A DNA stretch of 64,000 nucleotides. Origin: Halorubrum depositum. GTDB taxonomy: Archaea > Halobacteriota > Halobacteria > Halobacteriales > Haloferacaceae. Location: positions 992,001 through 1,056,000 of the forward strand of contig NZ_VCNM01000001.1 of assembly GCF_007671725.1 (NCBI RefSeq). The letters run 5' to 3'. The position numbers and the translations under genes were made by a program. Numbering within the stretch: position 1 is the first letter of the stretch; each line of letters opens with the position of its first letter. The notes below the pieces were generated by a model. That model was not told the origin of the DNA and searched no databases. It saw nothing but the letters and a program-made list of their open reading frames with translations. Shown one piece after another: positions 8,640 to 15,975 of this stretch.

Positions 8640-8879
8640 GTTGGGGCGCTTATTGCAGGTTATATCGCTCCGCTTGGAATTGAGGAGTTAGGTCAATACT
8701 TGGAGCTACGTGATCAGTTAGTGATTGGGTTGATTGTACTTGCCCTAACTGTTTCTCTAGGTACATCATTAGAGGCAATTAGGAGAATCACACCCGTAGA
8801 ATAACGTAGAACTTTGACGATCTGTTGAAAGTATAGTCGGGTAAACTTCTACGCCGTTACGGCTGATACAGACTAATAA

Positions 8880-9043
8880 GACTCTGTTGAAACCCTCAGC
8901 AAGTGATATTTTCTGACCCAGTTGCGGTCAGTACAGGAGACTCACAAATCGCTCAGTACAAGTGAGATACGCACAGATCTGTCAGTACGTACCCTTCAGC
9001 AACCAACTGTTTCAGAAGAGAACATACCTAAAGATTCTGCAGG
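8880..9043 (+). repeat. left-end plus right-interior repeat, MITE-like, unit 3
   Basis: A left terminus GACTCTGTTGAAACCCT (8880-8896) is followed by the shared left sub-terminal motifs (CAGCAAGTGATATTTTCTG, GTTGCGGTCAGTACAG, GACTCACAAATCGCTCAGT). Right-end interior sequence comes straight after (CCTTCAGCAACCAACTGTTT at about 8993), but the right terminal inverted repeat is degraded. It looks like a cassette whose gene has been lost, leaving about 160 bp. A second, poorer left-end copy (CTGTTGAAAGTATAG, then TTACGGCTGATACAG) lies just before it at about 8822-8872. The rest of 8805-9183 holds no gene. Confidence 0.6.
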
Positions 9044-9183
9044 GCAAAGATCCGCTACTTCGTACGAGACTCGCTATTCGGCTCTGCTGTACCCCCGGAC
9101 TTCTGAGCCGCTAGTTTGGTGAACTCATACGAAATAATTGCCAAAATACTAAGTGATTGCCAAAGAATTATTTAAATAAGAAA

Positions 9184-9489
9184 ATGAATTCGATTGCACG
9201 TGTCACCGGGCGAATTCAAGACCTCTCCCGGTGGGAGATAACAATCCTAGCGGTTGCTGGGTTGGCGATTGGACTTGTATCCTCGCGGGTAGGGCTCCTT
9301 GGTCCACTCGCAGCAGTTCTATGGGTCCCGTTTATCGGTGTCGCTACAATTTGGATTCTCTTTGACTCAAGAGAACAGGGATTCAAATATCCGTCTGTGG
9401 TCGCACTAACAGTTGCTATTCTGCTGTTGCTTATCATTCCGGGAATTGTAGCACTTGCAACCTATTATTATAAAACCCGAATCCAATAA
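9184..9489 (+). CDS. small membrane protein of cassette unit 3 (101 aa)
   Basis: Starts MNSIARVTGRIQDLSRWEIT (ATG 9184; a TTG at 9157 is also in frame but begins in AT-rich non-coding-looking DNA). Three hydrophobic helices follow (about residues 19-37, 40-57 and 69-93), with a polar break LFDSREQGFKYPS between the second and third, ending YYYKTRIQ. The arrangement resembles other short haloarchaeal orphan membrane proteins, but no family is recognised. It lies between a left-end repeat (8880) and another copy of the left interior motif (9537). Confidence 0.55.
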   Translation: MNSIARVTGRIQDLSRWEITILAVAGLAIGLVSSRVGLLGPLAAVLWVPFIGVATIWILFDSREQGFKYPSVVALTVAILLLLIIPGIVALATYYYKTRIQ

Positions 9490-9536
9490 AATGCAGACAG
9501 ATGATGAGTTGTACCGGTCCTTCTCTTTTAATTCAG

Positions 9537-9561
9537 ATCACTCACAAACCGCTCAGTACAG
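9537..9561 (+). repeat. isolated left-end interior motif
   Basis: GATCACTCACAAACCGCTCA followed by GTACA matches the third conserved block of the left ends (GACTCACGAATCGCTCAGTA) without the terminal repeat. It marks a decayed cassette end 3' of the unit 3 gene. Confidence 0.5.
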
Positions 9562-9623
9562 ACCAAAGGCCCACAATCATTATTTCGTCAGGCAACCACC
9601 ATTATGTATGACAAGAATAATTT

Positions 9624-10219
9624 GGCTCTGTTGAAATCCTATTCTTCAGACATATTATCGGCTGAAACAGCCGGTCGACGAAGAGTGCTTATTGAATCCG
9701 GTTACGCGTCCTGTTCATCTCAAACCTCGCTGAAACCCCGTCCGATCAAGTACCCAACTACTGTAATCACGCCAGAGATGATTGCTCCGCTTCCAACTGG
9801 GAATATGAAAGCGCCCGGCCCCGCCATGATCGGGATGAACAGATTGAGTGTGAAACCAAAACATGGGCCGAATGCGAGTATCCAATTCCCAACGAGATCT
9901 GCGCCCTGAAACGCCCGGAAGACAACGATGGCGGTAATAAGGAGCGCACCCACCCAGACTATAGCCGATTGTACTGAAGTCGAGGGCTCCAAGTCCCAGA
10001 CCCGCAACCCAGTCAACGTCCCAAGAACAAAGAGAAAGGCGGCTGTAGCCGCTAAAATCTCACTTGTTCGCTTGTTCAAAATCATATACATTCAAATTGT
10101 CCTACATTACGTATGTGCCTTGTGGGTCAAACCGAGATGGTCTAAGCGATCTGCGAGTTTCCTGTATTGACCGTAGCTGTGTCAGGATGTGGTCAGCTGC
10201 TGAGAGATTCAACCAAGCT
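9624..10219 (-). mobile_element. cassette unit 4, inverted, with both ends
   Basis: A right end in inverted orientation opens the unit: GGCTCTGTTGAAATCCT (9624-9640), then ATTCTTCAGACATATTATCG and GGCTGAAACAGCCGG, which is the reverse complement of the right end of unit 1. A diverged inverted left end closes it at about 10150-10219 (CCTGTATTGACCGTAGC, then AGAGATTCAACCAAGCT). The 596-bp unit holds one membrane gene on the minus strand, that is, in the left-to-right direction of the unit. The inverted orientation shows that units are independently oriented and not a simple tandem amplification. Confidence 0.6.
9720..10091 (-). CDS. four-helix membrane protein of cassette unit 4 (123 aa)
   Basis: Starts MYMILNKRTSEILAATAAFL (alternative ATG at 10085). 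Four hydrophobic helices are visible at about residues 10-28, 41-58, 66-88 and 97-117, joined by short loops, ending LIGRGFSEV. Gly-rich later helices (MAGPGAFIFPVGSGAIISG) suggest close packing. No family is recognised. It is the sole gene of an inverted repeat-bounded unit. Confidence 0.6.
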   Translation of the reverse strand: MYMILNKRTSEILAATAAFLFVLGTLTGLRVWDLEPSTSVQSAIVWVGALLITAIVVFRAFQGADLVGNWILAFGPCFGFTLNLFIPIMAGPGAFIFPVGSGAIISGVITVVGYLIGRGFSEV

Positions 10220-10248
10220 CTGAGATTCAGCCCTCTCGATCCACGTAA

Positions 10249-11124
10249 TTACGGCTCGTTTCTCCGAACGCGGTACGCTTGGTTGGCGTATTGAAATCGG
10301 CGTGTCTCGGCGTCAAAGCCAACAATCTCGTCGGCTGTTCGTTTGTTTGTGCGGAGAACCACCCGTTCAACGTCCGAACTCATATGCGCGAGCAGGTTGC
10401 GGTATCCGCGATTTTGCATCACCTGTTCAGCGATCATTTTGCGGTCGGCCGTCTGTGCTCGTTCAAGTGTGACTATGCCTCGATCCCCATCATCGGACTC
10501 TGTCTGCCACTCCTCGACGGTGACGGTCACTGTGTCTCCGTCTGACTCGCTTGTTACATCGTCCGTTGGTACGACCGAGATCGTCGGTGCGTCGAACTTG
10601 ACGAGAGCGGCACTCTCTGATGTTGTGTGCCCGTACCCCGCCACGGCGGCGTAGTGGCCTCCACCGAGGTACGGAAAGTGATCCTCATGGTTGCTATCCA
10701 TCTCATCAGCCGCTACCTCTATTGTCCACGATTCACTTTCACCCGCCGGGAGGTTTTCACAGATGCCGTCGTGGGCGTACGGGCCGATGTGAAACCATTG
10801 ATCTTCCTGTAATTTGTATAAATCCCAGCCGCCGCAGCTGGTGGATTCCTGTGACCGATTGAAAAACGTAAATTCAATTTGAGTGGGTAATTCCGCTCGT
10901 TCGGTGCTTGGGCGGACGAACGCCTGTGTTGTTTCATCAGCTTTGTGGTACCAAGTAACGCCACCCTCACCGGGAAGGTCAGGGATCGACATACCAGAGA
11001 ATTCTGAGTCAGATTCTGGCCCAGTTGAGTTCGTTGAATTAGTAGACCCAGTTCCCGGCGTATTGCAACCAGCGAGCCCGCCGAAAGTGGCCGAGAGACC
11101 AGCAAGGAGAGTCCGTCGGTACAT
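10249..11124 (-). CDS. Tat-exported lipoprotein of unknown function
   Basis: A 291-aa protein starting MYRRTLLAGLSATFGGLAGC: twin arginines, a hydrophobic stretch and a lipobox (LAGC), so Tat export and lipid anchoring at Cys20 are expected, as is usual in haloarchaea. A Thr/Ser/Asn/Gly linker follows (about 22-40). The next domain (about 50-185) is probably beta-rich, with Cys pairs in STSCGGWDLYKL and HDGICENLPAGESESW, resembling immunoglobulin-like secreted domains. The last 70 residues (from about TADRKMIAEQVM) look like a separate helical segment. A GTG at 11130 is also in frame. It sits in the island between unit 4 and a MITE-like repeat. Confidence 0.7.
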   Translation of the reverse strand: MYRRTLLAGLSATFGGLAGCNTPGTGSTNSTNSTGPESDSEFSGMSIPDLPGEGGVTWYHKADETTQAFVRPSTERAELPTQIEFTFFNRSQESTSCGGWDLYKLQEDQWFHIGPYAHDGICENLPAGESESWTIEVAADEMDSNHEDHFPYLGGGHYAAVAGYGHTTSESAALVKFDAPTISVVPTDDVTSESDGDTVTVTVEEWQTESDDGDRGIVTLERAQTADRKMIAEQVMQNRGYRNLLAHMSSDVERVVLRTNKRTADEIVGFDAETRRFQYANQAYRVRRNEP

Positions 11125-11169
11125 ATTCACCCGTTCCGCCTTATTATAAAAGGTCTTGTGGGGAGTTCT

Positions 11170-11296
11170 ATGCTTTCAAACGGATTTCAAACCGAGACAG
11201 TTGGTCGTTGAGGGTGTGTACTGAGCTATCTGTCCTTCACCTGTACGGACAGAACCCAGTTCAGATATATCACTCTCTGAGGATTTCAACAAGGCC
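11170..11296 (-). repeat. MITE-like repeat, inverted
   Basis: Read on the minus strand this begins with a left terminus GGCCTTGTTGAAATCCT (11296-11280), continues with CAGAGAGTGATATATCTG and the GTACAG blocks, and runs into right-end interior sequence (CAACGACCAACTGTCTCGG, at about 11190-11208). The right terminal repeat is degraded. At about 127 bp it is a cassette end pair with no gene inside, comparable to 8880-9043. Confidence 0.55.
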
Positions 11297-11462
11297 AATA
11301 ATTTGGGCACTCGCAGCAGCGTACGTTCTTGTTGGACTCGGTTTATTTTACAGTTTAGCAATAGATTCTAGCGAGCTATTTTTGGGAATGACTGCTCTCA
11401 TTTATCTTCTAATGAGTCCGTTAGCATATCTTATTTATAAAAAACGAGTGGTGAACAAGTAA
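11208..11462 (+). CDS. hybrid reading frame: repeat-derived 5' part fused to a small membrane protein
   Basis: An open frame of 84 codons starts at a TTG inside the inverted repeat and runs without a stop into RPIIWALAAAYVLVGLGLFY and a second helix GMTALIYLLMSPLAYLI, ending YKKRVVNK. Codons before about 11298 are repeat DNA. The membrane protein therefore probably lost its own start when the repeat was inserted, and whether the hybrid is translated is unknown. A right end follows 1 base after the stop codon. No family is recognised. Confidence 0.4.
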   Translation: MRVCTELSVLHLYGQNPVQIYHSLRISTRPIIWALAAAYVLVGLGLFYSLAIDSSELFLGMTALIYLLMSPLAYLIYKKRVVNK

Positions 11463-11463
11463 T

Positions 11464-11539
11464 CGGTCAATTCGCAGTCTTCAGCGGTCAACTGTTTCGG
11501 GCAAGAATCTGTCTAAACATGAGGACGTCCACAGGGCTC
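11464..11539 (+). repeat. right cassette end
   Basis: The right sub-terminal sequence TTCGCAGTCTTCAGCGGTCA, ACTGTTTCGGGCAAGAATCT and GTCTAAACATGAG leads to a diverged terminus AGGACGTCCACAGGGCTC (11522-11539). It closes the unit of the hybrid membrane gene and ends 2 bases before the orc gene stop codon. Confidence 0.55.
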
Positions 11540-11541
11540 AC

Positions 11542-12546
11542 TTACTCGACTGTGCGGTAGGTTCGTCCCCGTGTGTTGCCTTCTGCCTCGATTAGATTGT
11601 AGTGCTCAAGCTTCGATAAGTAGTTCCGGACCATGCGTTGCGTCTTCGGATCACCCACGCGATTACAATACTCCTCGTACAATTCATTCGGTGGGATTTC
11701 GCCGTACTCGGTGATGGTCTCGTATAGGACTTCCTGGTGGGTAGTGAGACGATCAACGGTTTTCTGCTTGATTTCCGATTTCGCTTCCGGAGTCACTTTC
11801 CGAATAACGTCATCGGGGATTTCATTCATCTGTTGAGCGTTAGCAGTGCGAGCAGCTTGCCGAAGGATTCCAATTGCTACGCGAGCATCACCAGCCGCGT
11901 TATTCGCAATCGATTCGAGTTTCTTTTTGTCGATAACATCGGGATTAAGCCCCCATCGGACACGATCTTGGAGGATAGCAACCAATTCATCGTGGTGGTA
12001 TTGTCTGAAATGGATGCGAGTGGCGTTGGCGAGACGACTATTGATCCGGTCATCAACATCTGCGAAGACTCCCTGTTCATTGTTTGCGATGAGGATCATT
12101 GTGAGGCCGCGAATCCGGTACAGATCGTACAGGAGACTCTTGTCTTCTAGCTGGTCTACTTCATCGAGGATGACGACGTAGGGTGGGCCGTCGTAGTCGC
12201 GGAGACGGTCGAGGAGCTGGTCTCGCGGGGTTGACTGTCGGTGAATATCGATTGTTTTGTTGATGCCCTCTAGGAGAGTGTAGAGCGTTTTGAAGCGGCT
12301 GTAGTCCTCCCAGCAGTTGACGTACTGGTGGTTGAGGTCAACGACGTTCTCGCGGAGTCGTTCAACGGTGAACTGTGCGATGCAGGTTTTCCCGACGCCG
12401 GATGGGCCGTGGAGGAATGCGGGGTCAGTAGAGTTTCCATCAAGAATGGGCTGTAGGACGCTTGAGAGCGTGTTGACTTCGGCGTCTCGGTGCGTCACCT
12501 CCCGTGGGATGAACTCCGGTTGGAGTACCCGAGCGTCCGTGATCAT
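11542..12546 (-). CDS. Orc1/Cdc6-family replication initiator (orphan)
   Basis: A 334-aa AAA+ protein of the archaeal Orc1/Cdc6 family, which binds origin repeats and loads the MCM helicase. Walker A is FLHGPSGVGKTCIAQF, Walker B is YVVILDEVDQLED, sensor 1 is MILIANNEQGVF and the sensor 2 region is DARVAIGILRQAA. The C-terminal winged helix (about 255-334) includes RMVRNYLSKLEHYNLIEAEG. I chose the ATG at 12546; the open frame extends to 12639 through sequence that does not look coding. It is short for an Orc1 (usually about 390-420 aa). No flanking origin repeats were seen, so it is probably a mobile-element or former plasmid initiator. Confidence 0.85.
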   Translation of the reverse strand: MITDARVLQPEFIPREVTHRDAEVNTLSSVLQPILDGNSTDPAFLHGPSGVGKTCIAQFTVERLRENVVDLNHQYVNCWEDYSRFKTLYTLLEGINKTIDIHRQSTPRDQLLDRLRDYDGPPYVVILDEVDQLEDKSLLYDLYRIRGLTMILIANNEQGVFADVDDRINSRLANATRIHFRQYHHDELVAILQDRVRWGLNPDVIDKKKLESIANNAAGDARVAIGILRQAARTANAQQMNEIPDDVIRKVTPEAKSEIKQKTVDRLTTHQEVLYETITEYGEIPPNELYEEYCNRVGDPKTQRMVRNYLSKLEHYNLIEAEGNTRGRTYRTVE

Positions 12547-12664
12547 GGCTGTCGACACGAGAGGCGAGGCTAATAAATGGAAGTGTGGTGTTTCCGAATC
12601 TTCCGAATATGTCCTGGCGTTCTGAAACTGTGAGTTCACTGTCTCTCAGCAGAAGAATCGGCTG

Positions 12665-12745
12665 GGCTTTGTTGAAATTCTTAGTGGGAGCACATTTCTG
12701 CCCGGTTCCGATCAGTACAGAGGACTCACGAATCGCCCAGTACAG
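12665..12745 (+). repeat. left end of cassette unit 6
   Basis: Terminus GGCTTTGTTGAAATTCT (12665-12681), then GGTTCCGATCAGTACAG and GACTCACGAATCGCCCAGTA. The rest of 12547-12928 contains no gene; an AT-rich stretch with a probable TATA box (ATAATTATATGC at about 12894-12905) precedes the gene at 12929. Confidence 0.6.
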
Positions 12746-12928
12746 GCAATCCCTTACCGTATCTGCGGCCTGTATCTTGTACCGCTATCGATACATCACT
12801 TCGGACTGGGAGGAATCTTAGTGGTCAATACGCGCTCTCTACTCACCGGATAGTCTCTTTTCTCTTATTAAGTTAAATAATTCAACCAATCCCATAATTA
12901 TATGCTGGTGAACAATTAACATGGTTGT

Positions 12929-13369
12929 ATGCCTGCGAATACCCCGACACGAACGGCCCTCCAAGCCACCAAGTTACTGTTCGCCGGAGCAGTTCTTCTC
13001 GTTGCCGCAATGACGTTCAATTATCTTCCGCAACCATACTCTACGTGGCCAGCCATTGGATCAATACCAGTTAGTCCTGAACTCGTCGTTCCGGCACTAC
13101 TCGGTGTCGTTGTCGTAATTGAAGCATTGGTAGAGAAATTCAGCATTGCGTCAGTCTTCCTTGCTATCTTCGGAGGGCTAACGTTCCTACTCGGTGCAGC
13201 GAGCTTATACACGTTGTACGCAGTCGAATCTGGTGGGGTATTCTTCATTGGATTCTTCACCATTATCGCAGGGATTCTCCTTGCTATCGGAGTTTTTCTC
13301 CACACAATCGTACGAACAGAACGCTTCAAAACTGCTTCTAAGGAACTAATAAACTCGATCTCTAATTAG
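12929..13369 (+). CDS. four-helix membrane protein of cassette unit 6 (146 aa)
   Basis: Starts MPANTPTRTALQATKLLFAG. Hydrophobic helices are at about residues 14-32, 50-66, 72-94 and 102-125, with a charged C-terminal tail RTERFKTASKELINSISN. A TATA box lies 24-35 bases upstream, so the transcript is probably leaderless. No family is recognised. The left end of unit 6 precedes it; 13 bases after the stop the next left end starts, and no right end of its own is visible. Confidence 0.6.
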   Translation: MPANTPTRTALQATKLLFAGAVLLVAAMTFNYLPQPYSTWPAIGSIPVSPELVVPALLGVVVVIEALVEKFSIASVFLAIFGGLTFLLGAASLYTLYAVESGGVFFIGFFTIIAGILLAIGVFLHTIVRTERFKTASKELINSISN

Positions 13370-13381
13370 TTTGGTTTGGCT

Positions 13382-13900
13382 GGCTCTGTTGAAATTCTCA
13401 GTAGGTGAGACGTCTTAACCCGGTTGGGGTCAGTAGAGAGGATATATCCAACAATCAGTACACATACTTCTGTCGACGTTTCGTACCGACAGAAGATCGT
13501 CACTCCGTCGAGCGTGTCTGAACGGCGAATCCAATGGCGGCATCCATAACGACGAGGAACATCAGAAGCCCACCGGCGGCTGCCGAGAACAATTCACCCC
13601 AGTAGACGCCACCTGACGAGTTCAATCTCTCCATGATGGCCCACATCGAAACGAGAAGGCAGGGCACCGAGACGGTAGCGAGCACGATGTCGGTTGGCTC
13701 ACGGGTGTATACTCCGCGGATAAGTACCAGAAGTTCGACGAACAATGGCAGGATAATGAGGGGCAGTGATCCGATATCAAGGAAGGAAATGACCAACAGA
13801 TGTGAGGGCGGGAATGGCAAGGTACGTCAACGTATAGATTACTAACTGTTATTTCTTTTTGAGGCTGAAGACAGATTCGAAATCGGGTTTCAACAGAATA
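13382..13900 (+). mobile_element. cassette unit 7 with both ends
   Basis: The left terminus GGCTCTGTTGAAATTCT (13382-13398) is followed by CAGTAGGTGAGACGTCT and GGTTGGGGTCAGTAGAG. The right end is diverged: GAGGCTGAAGACAG, then CGGGTTTCAACAGAAT (about 13884-13900). The 519-bp unit carries one membrane gene on the minus strand and no transposase. Confidence 0.55.
13500..13820 (-). CDS. three-helix membrane protein of cassette unit 7 (106 aa)
   Basis: The frame opens with a TTG at 13820 (MPFPPSHLLVISFLDIG); a second TTG eight codons in is an alternative start. Helices are at about residues 8-34, 44-62 and 72-98, with a polar loop MERLNSSGGVYWGE before the last one. No family is recognised. It is the sole gene of a repeat-bounded unit, on the strand opposite to the unit direction. 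Confidence 0.5.
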   Translation of the reverse strand: MPFPPSHLLVISFLDIGSLPLIILPLFVELLVLIRGVYTREPTDIVLATVSVPCLLVSMWAIMERLNSSGGVYWGELFSAAAGGLLMFLVVMDAAIGFAVQTRSTE

Positions 13901-13918
13901 ATAAACGGAGGTGCGTGG

Positions 13919-14356
13919 TTATGTTGGAATCTCTGAGTCGATGTATCTCTGACCTGCGTATCCGAGGATGAAGCCAAGAACACCAAGTGGAACACCAAAG
14001 GCTAGCCCCCATCCGGTGCCGAGTAGGAGTGTTTCACCAACCCCCGGATCGACGGTTTGACCCTCTCCAATAATGTGGATGAAGAGCGCAGTCACGGGGG
14101 CGATACATAGCAAGAGACTCGCTACGAGGCTACGATTCTGATACGCCTGCCACGCAGACAACAGAACTAGTATTCCTACGGCCCCGTAGACAATCACTCG
14201 CCCCGGAATGAGCGCATAAACCGTCTGGTAGTAGTCGAACAGATAGAAGGTGAAGATGACGATGAAGAGGCTAGCAGCTAGTACTCCCCACCGTTTAGTC
14301 AAACCGAGATCATCACCGACGAGGAACGCTCCAATTCGGTTCTGACTCTCTTCCAT
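13919..14356 (-). CDS. four-helix membrane protein, unit 8 (145 aa)
   Basis: Starts MEESQNRIGAFLVGDDLGLT, a soluble N-terminus of about 20 residues, then helices at about residues 23-42, 53-67, 75-95 and 110-133, ending AGQRYIDSEIPT. Glycine-rich segments GTGWGLAFGVPLGVLGFILG resemble small transporter or pore-like proteins, but no family is recognised. It lies between the right end of unit 7 (13900) and an isolated left interior motif (14427), so its own ends are partly decayed. Confidence 0.55.
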   Translation of the reverse strand: MEESQNRIGAFLVGDDLGLTKRWGVLAASLFIVIFTFYLFDYYQTVYALIPGRVIVYGAVGILVLLSAWQAYQNRSLVASLLLCIAPVTALFIHIIGEGQTVDPGVGETLLLGTGWGLAFGVPLGVLGFILGYAGQRYIDSEIPT

Positions 14357-14426
14357 ATAGTGTCATTTGATTACATTTCTCATTAACCTTTCGGCGAGAT
14401 TACGAATCTTCGCTCTCTCCTGTGAG

Positions 14427-14459
14427 CAATGCAGGAGACTCACGAATCGTTCAGTACAG
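14427..14459 (+). repeat. isolated left-end interior motif
   Basis: AATGCAGGAGACTCACGAAT followed by CGTTCAGTACAG matches the second and third left-end blocks. The terminal repeat is missing. It stands upstream of the exported-protein gene at 14576. Confidence 0.5.
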
Positions 14460-14575
14460 GTGAGACACCGATTATTTGGCGCTACTGATGGAACCATGTA
14501 AATGCTTATAATCCAATAACTCATAGGTGGTACATATGGCCCTCCGTATTTGTGAGGTGTTCCTCGATTAGTAAT

Positions 14576-15124
14576 ATGAGTACCAATAAAGATCAAAAAA
14601 TTACAAAGCGCAGATTAATGAAAATTGGGGTTGCTGCCTCAATTTCCGGATTTGGTTCTTGGTGGTTGTTTTTGCGGTCAGATCAGGATCCATTAGATAA
14701 CCTCCCGGAAGAAATAGACTCAGTGGAGTTTGGTTGGGGTGAGACTCTCACACATAAAACCGACGAAAACATACCCCCATCTGAGAAACCCATGATAAAC
14801 TTCGACAGTGAAGAAAACGAAGTATATATCGAAGGTATTCTAACTTATGGTTCAAGTACATGTAATGCGATAACAATTAGGAATCTTGATTTTGAGGATG
14901 TAAAGAATGAATTACATATTGGGGTTGGTTGGATAGAGGAGGGGAATAAGTCAGGATTGTTCACCGGTTCATGTACTGATGATTTGGATCATAAGCCATA
15001 TTTTGTTACTTTAGAATTGGAATCGAGTCTTCCAAGTAGAGTAGAAATAGTTGAAAATCATTTCGACCCCACTGAAGATGACGATACTCATGTTGTGACT
15101 AATAGAATGGAATACTCTGAGTAA
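14576..15124 (+). CDS. exported protein with twin-arginine-like N-terminus, low GC
   Basis: A 182-aa protein starting MSTNKDQKITKRRLMKIGVA. KRRLMK followed by a hydrophobic stretch (VAASISGFGSWWLFLR) suggests Tat export or a signal anchor. The mature part is probably beta-rich with two cysteines (YGSSTCNAITI and FTGSCTDDLD). No family is recognised. The gene is strikingly AT-rich for this genome, more so than the other island genes, which suggests recent transfer from a lower-GC haloarchaeon such as a square-cell type; that donor guess is only from composition. It is preceded by a left interior motif and followed by a broken membrane gene and a right end. Confidence 0.6.
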   Translation: MSTNKDQKITKRRLMKIGVAASISGFGSWWLFLRSDQDPLDNLPEEIDSVEFGWGETLTHKTDENIPPSEKPMINFDSEENEVYIEGILTYGSSTCNAITIRNLDFEDVKNELHIGVGWIEEGNKSGLFTGSCTDDLDHKPYFVTLELESSLPSRVEIVENHFDPTEDDDTHVVTNRMEYSE

Positions 15125-15215
15125 TCACTCTCAAAGTTAGGTCTTTACTCTATAGCAGCAGTAATGATAGTGTAGGTCTTCTAATATCTTATATAGATGG
15201 AAGCGGTTCTGATGA

Positions 15216-15359
15216 AAAGGGACGTTTGCCCCAATTTATCCGAGTGAGATACCGTATCTCCCAGATAACGCACGACGATGGGCCGCTATCTTCCTGTTGT
15301 TGGCATTTATTAGTGGATTTGTCGTCTCATCCTTAATATGGATTATTGGTCTCTTCTAA
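15216..15359 (+). pseudogene. C-terminal remnant of a small membrane protein
   Basis: A stop-free frame with no start codon reads KGTFAPIYPSEIPYLPDNAR, then RWAAIFLLLAFISGFVVSSL and ends WIIGLF before TAA. One clear transmembrane helix is left. An in-frame TGA (15210-15212) lies just before, so the 5' part is lost. It ends 4 bases before the right end repeat, the position occupied by intact genes in other units. Confidence 0.5.
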
Positions 15360-15363
15360 ATCA

Positions 15364-15445
15364 CTCAGTCCGCTCAGTTCGCAGCTCTCATCGACCAGCT
15401 GTTTCAGGCGAGAATCTGTCTGAAGAAGAGGATTTCAATAGAGCC
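15364..15445 (+). repeat. right cassette end
   Basis: Right sub-terminal blocks CAGTCCGCTCAGTTCGCAGC, TCATCGACCAGCTGTTTCAG and GCGAGAATCTGTCTGAAGAA lead to AGGATTTCAATAGAGCC (15429-15445), one of the best-preserved right termini of the array. Confidence 0.65.
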
Positions 15446-15502
15446 CAAATCTGGGAAGTAGGTCAGACACTTCCCGAACGAGATGCTATGCCTCGTGCCC
15501 AG

Positions 15503-15727
15503 CTACTCCGACCCGCGGATTCGTGCGAGAAGAGAGGGACCGAGGATTGAGAGAACGAACCCGGAGACGACGCCGGCAACTGCGGCCGGGCTGCCGGTGA
15601 GCGGCCCAGGATCGAGGAGAAACTCACCGGGGAGCAGCACGAGGACCACAAATGCCGTGACCGCTATCACGACTCCACCGATCCGGACCAGCGACGTCGC
15701 ATCAAGGCTGAGATCAGCTCGTTCCAT
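15503..15727 (-). CDS. two-helix membrane protein, unit 10 (74 aa)
   Basis: Starts MERADLSLDATSLVRIGGVV, with helices at about residues 15-33 and 46-65, ending SLLARIRGSE. It is GC-richer than most island genes and reads like a small haloarchaeal orphan membrane protein. It lies directly after a right end (15445); no matching end is visible on its other side. Confidence 0.55.
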   Translation of the reverse strand: MERADLSLDATSLVRIGGVVIAVTAFVVLVLLPGEFLLDPGPLTGSPAAVAGVVSGFVLSILGPSLLARIRGSE

Positions 15728-15975
15728 GTTTATTTCTTACCGCAGATATCGAGTTCAGTATCTCGGACCGATAATACTTGTGCGGTGGGGCCGGAACACC
15801 GGTTACGGACGACCGGAGGACTCGCTTTGTCTCTCGGGTTAGACGCCGCAATCAGTACGGTTCTCCCGACATCTGTAGTGTCGCAAAGCTTGTTCCCTCC
15901 CACCATGCGTACTATGGAGACTGTACATCAAGGTCATTGTCCGATGACTCGTGATATCCAAAATTGAACTCAAAG
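15728..15975. other. no gene seen between units 10 and 11
   Basis: About 250 bases. A possible plus-strand open frame in 15785-15967 (MGPEHRLRTTGGLALSLGLD and on) looks like the start of a damaged gene but has no family match I recognise, so it is not called. Confidence 0.4.

Larger units (their letters stand above)
7387..8804 (+). pseudogene. small membrane protein gene of cassette unit 2, split by an IS element
   Basis: The 5' part (7387-7571) encodes MKLRKIALWCAAVTMVLFLI and so on, up to VVVTIAIVGA; an upstream in-frame ATG exists at 7354. The 3' part (8648-8804) continues LIAGYIAPLGIEELGQYLEL to the stop TAA. Deleting 7572-8639 plus one copy of the 8-bp target duplication joins ATT GTT GGG GCG CTT ATT in frame and restores an uninterrupted 113-aa protein with about four hydrophobic helices. 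The gene is therefore a recent casualty of the insertion; the truncated products probably do not function. No family is recognised. Confidence 0.85.

Noticed and set aside
12547-12928. Replication origin next to the Orc1/Cdc6 gene
   Set aside because: I searched by eye for paired origin-box repeats with G-rich ends and an AT-rich unwinding element; only a cassette left end and an ordinary promoter region were found.
15785-15967. 60-aa plus-strand open frame between units 10 and 11
   Set aside because: No membrane helix, no promoter spacing and no known family; it looks like a broken or chance frame.
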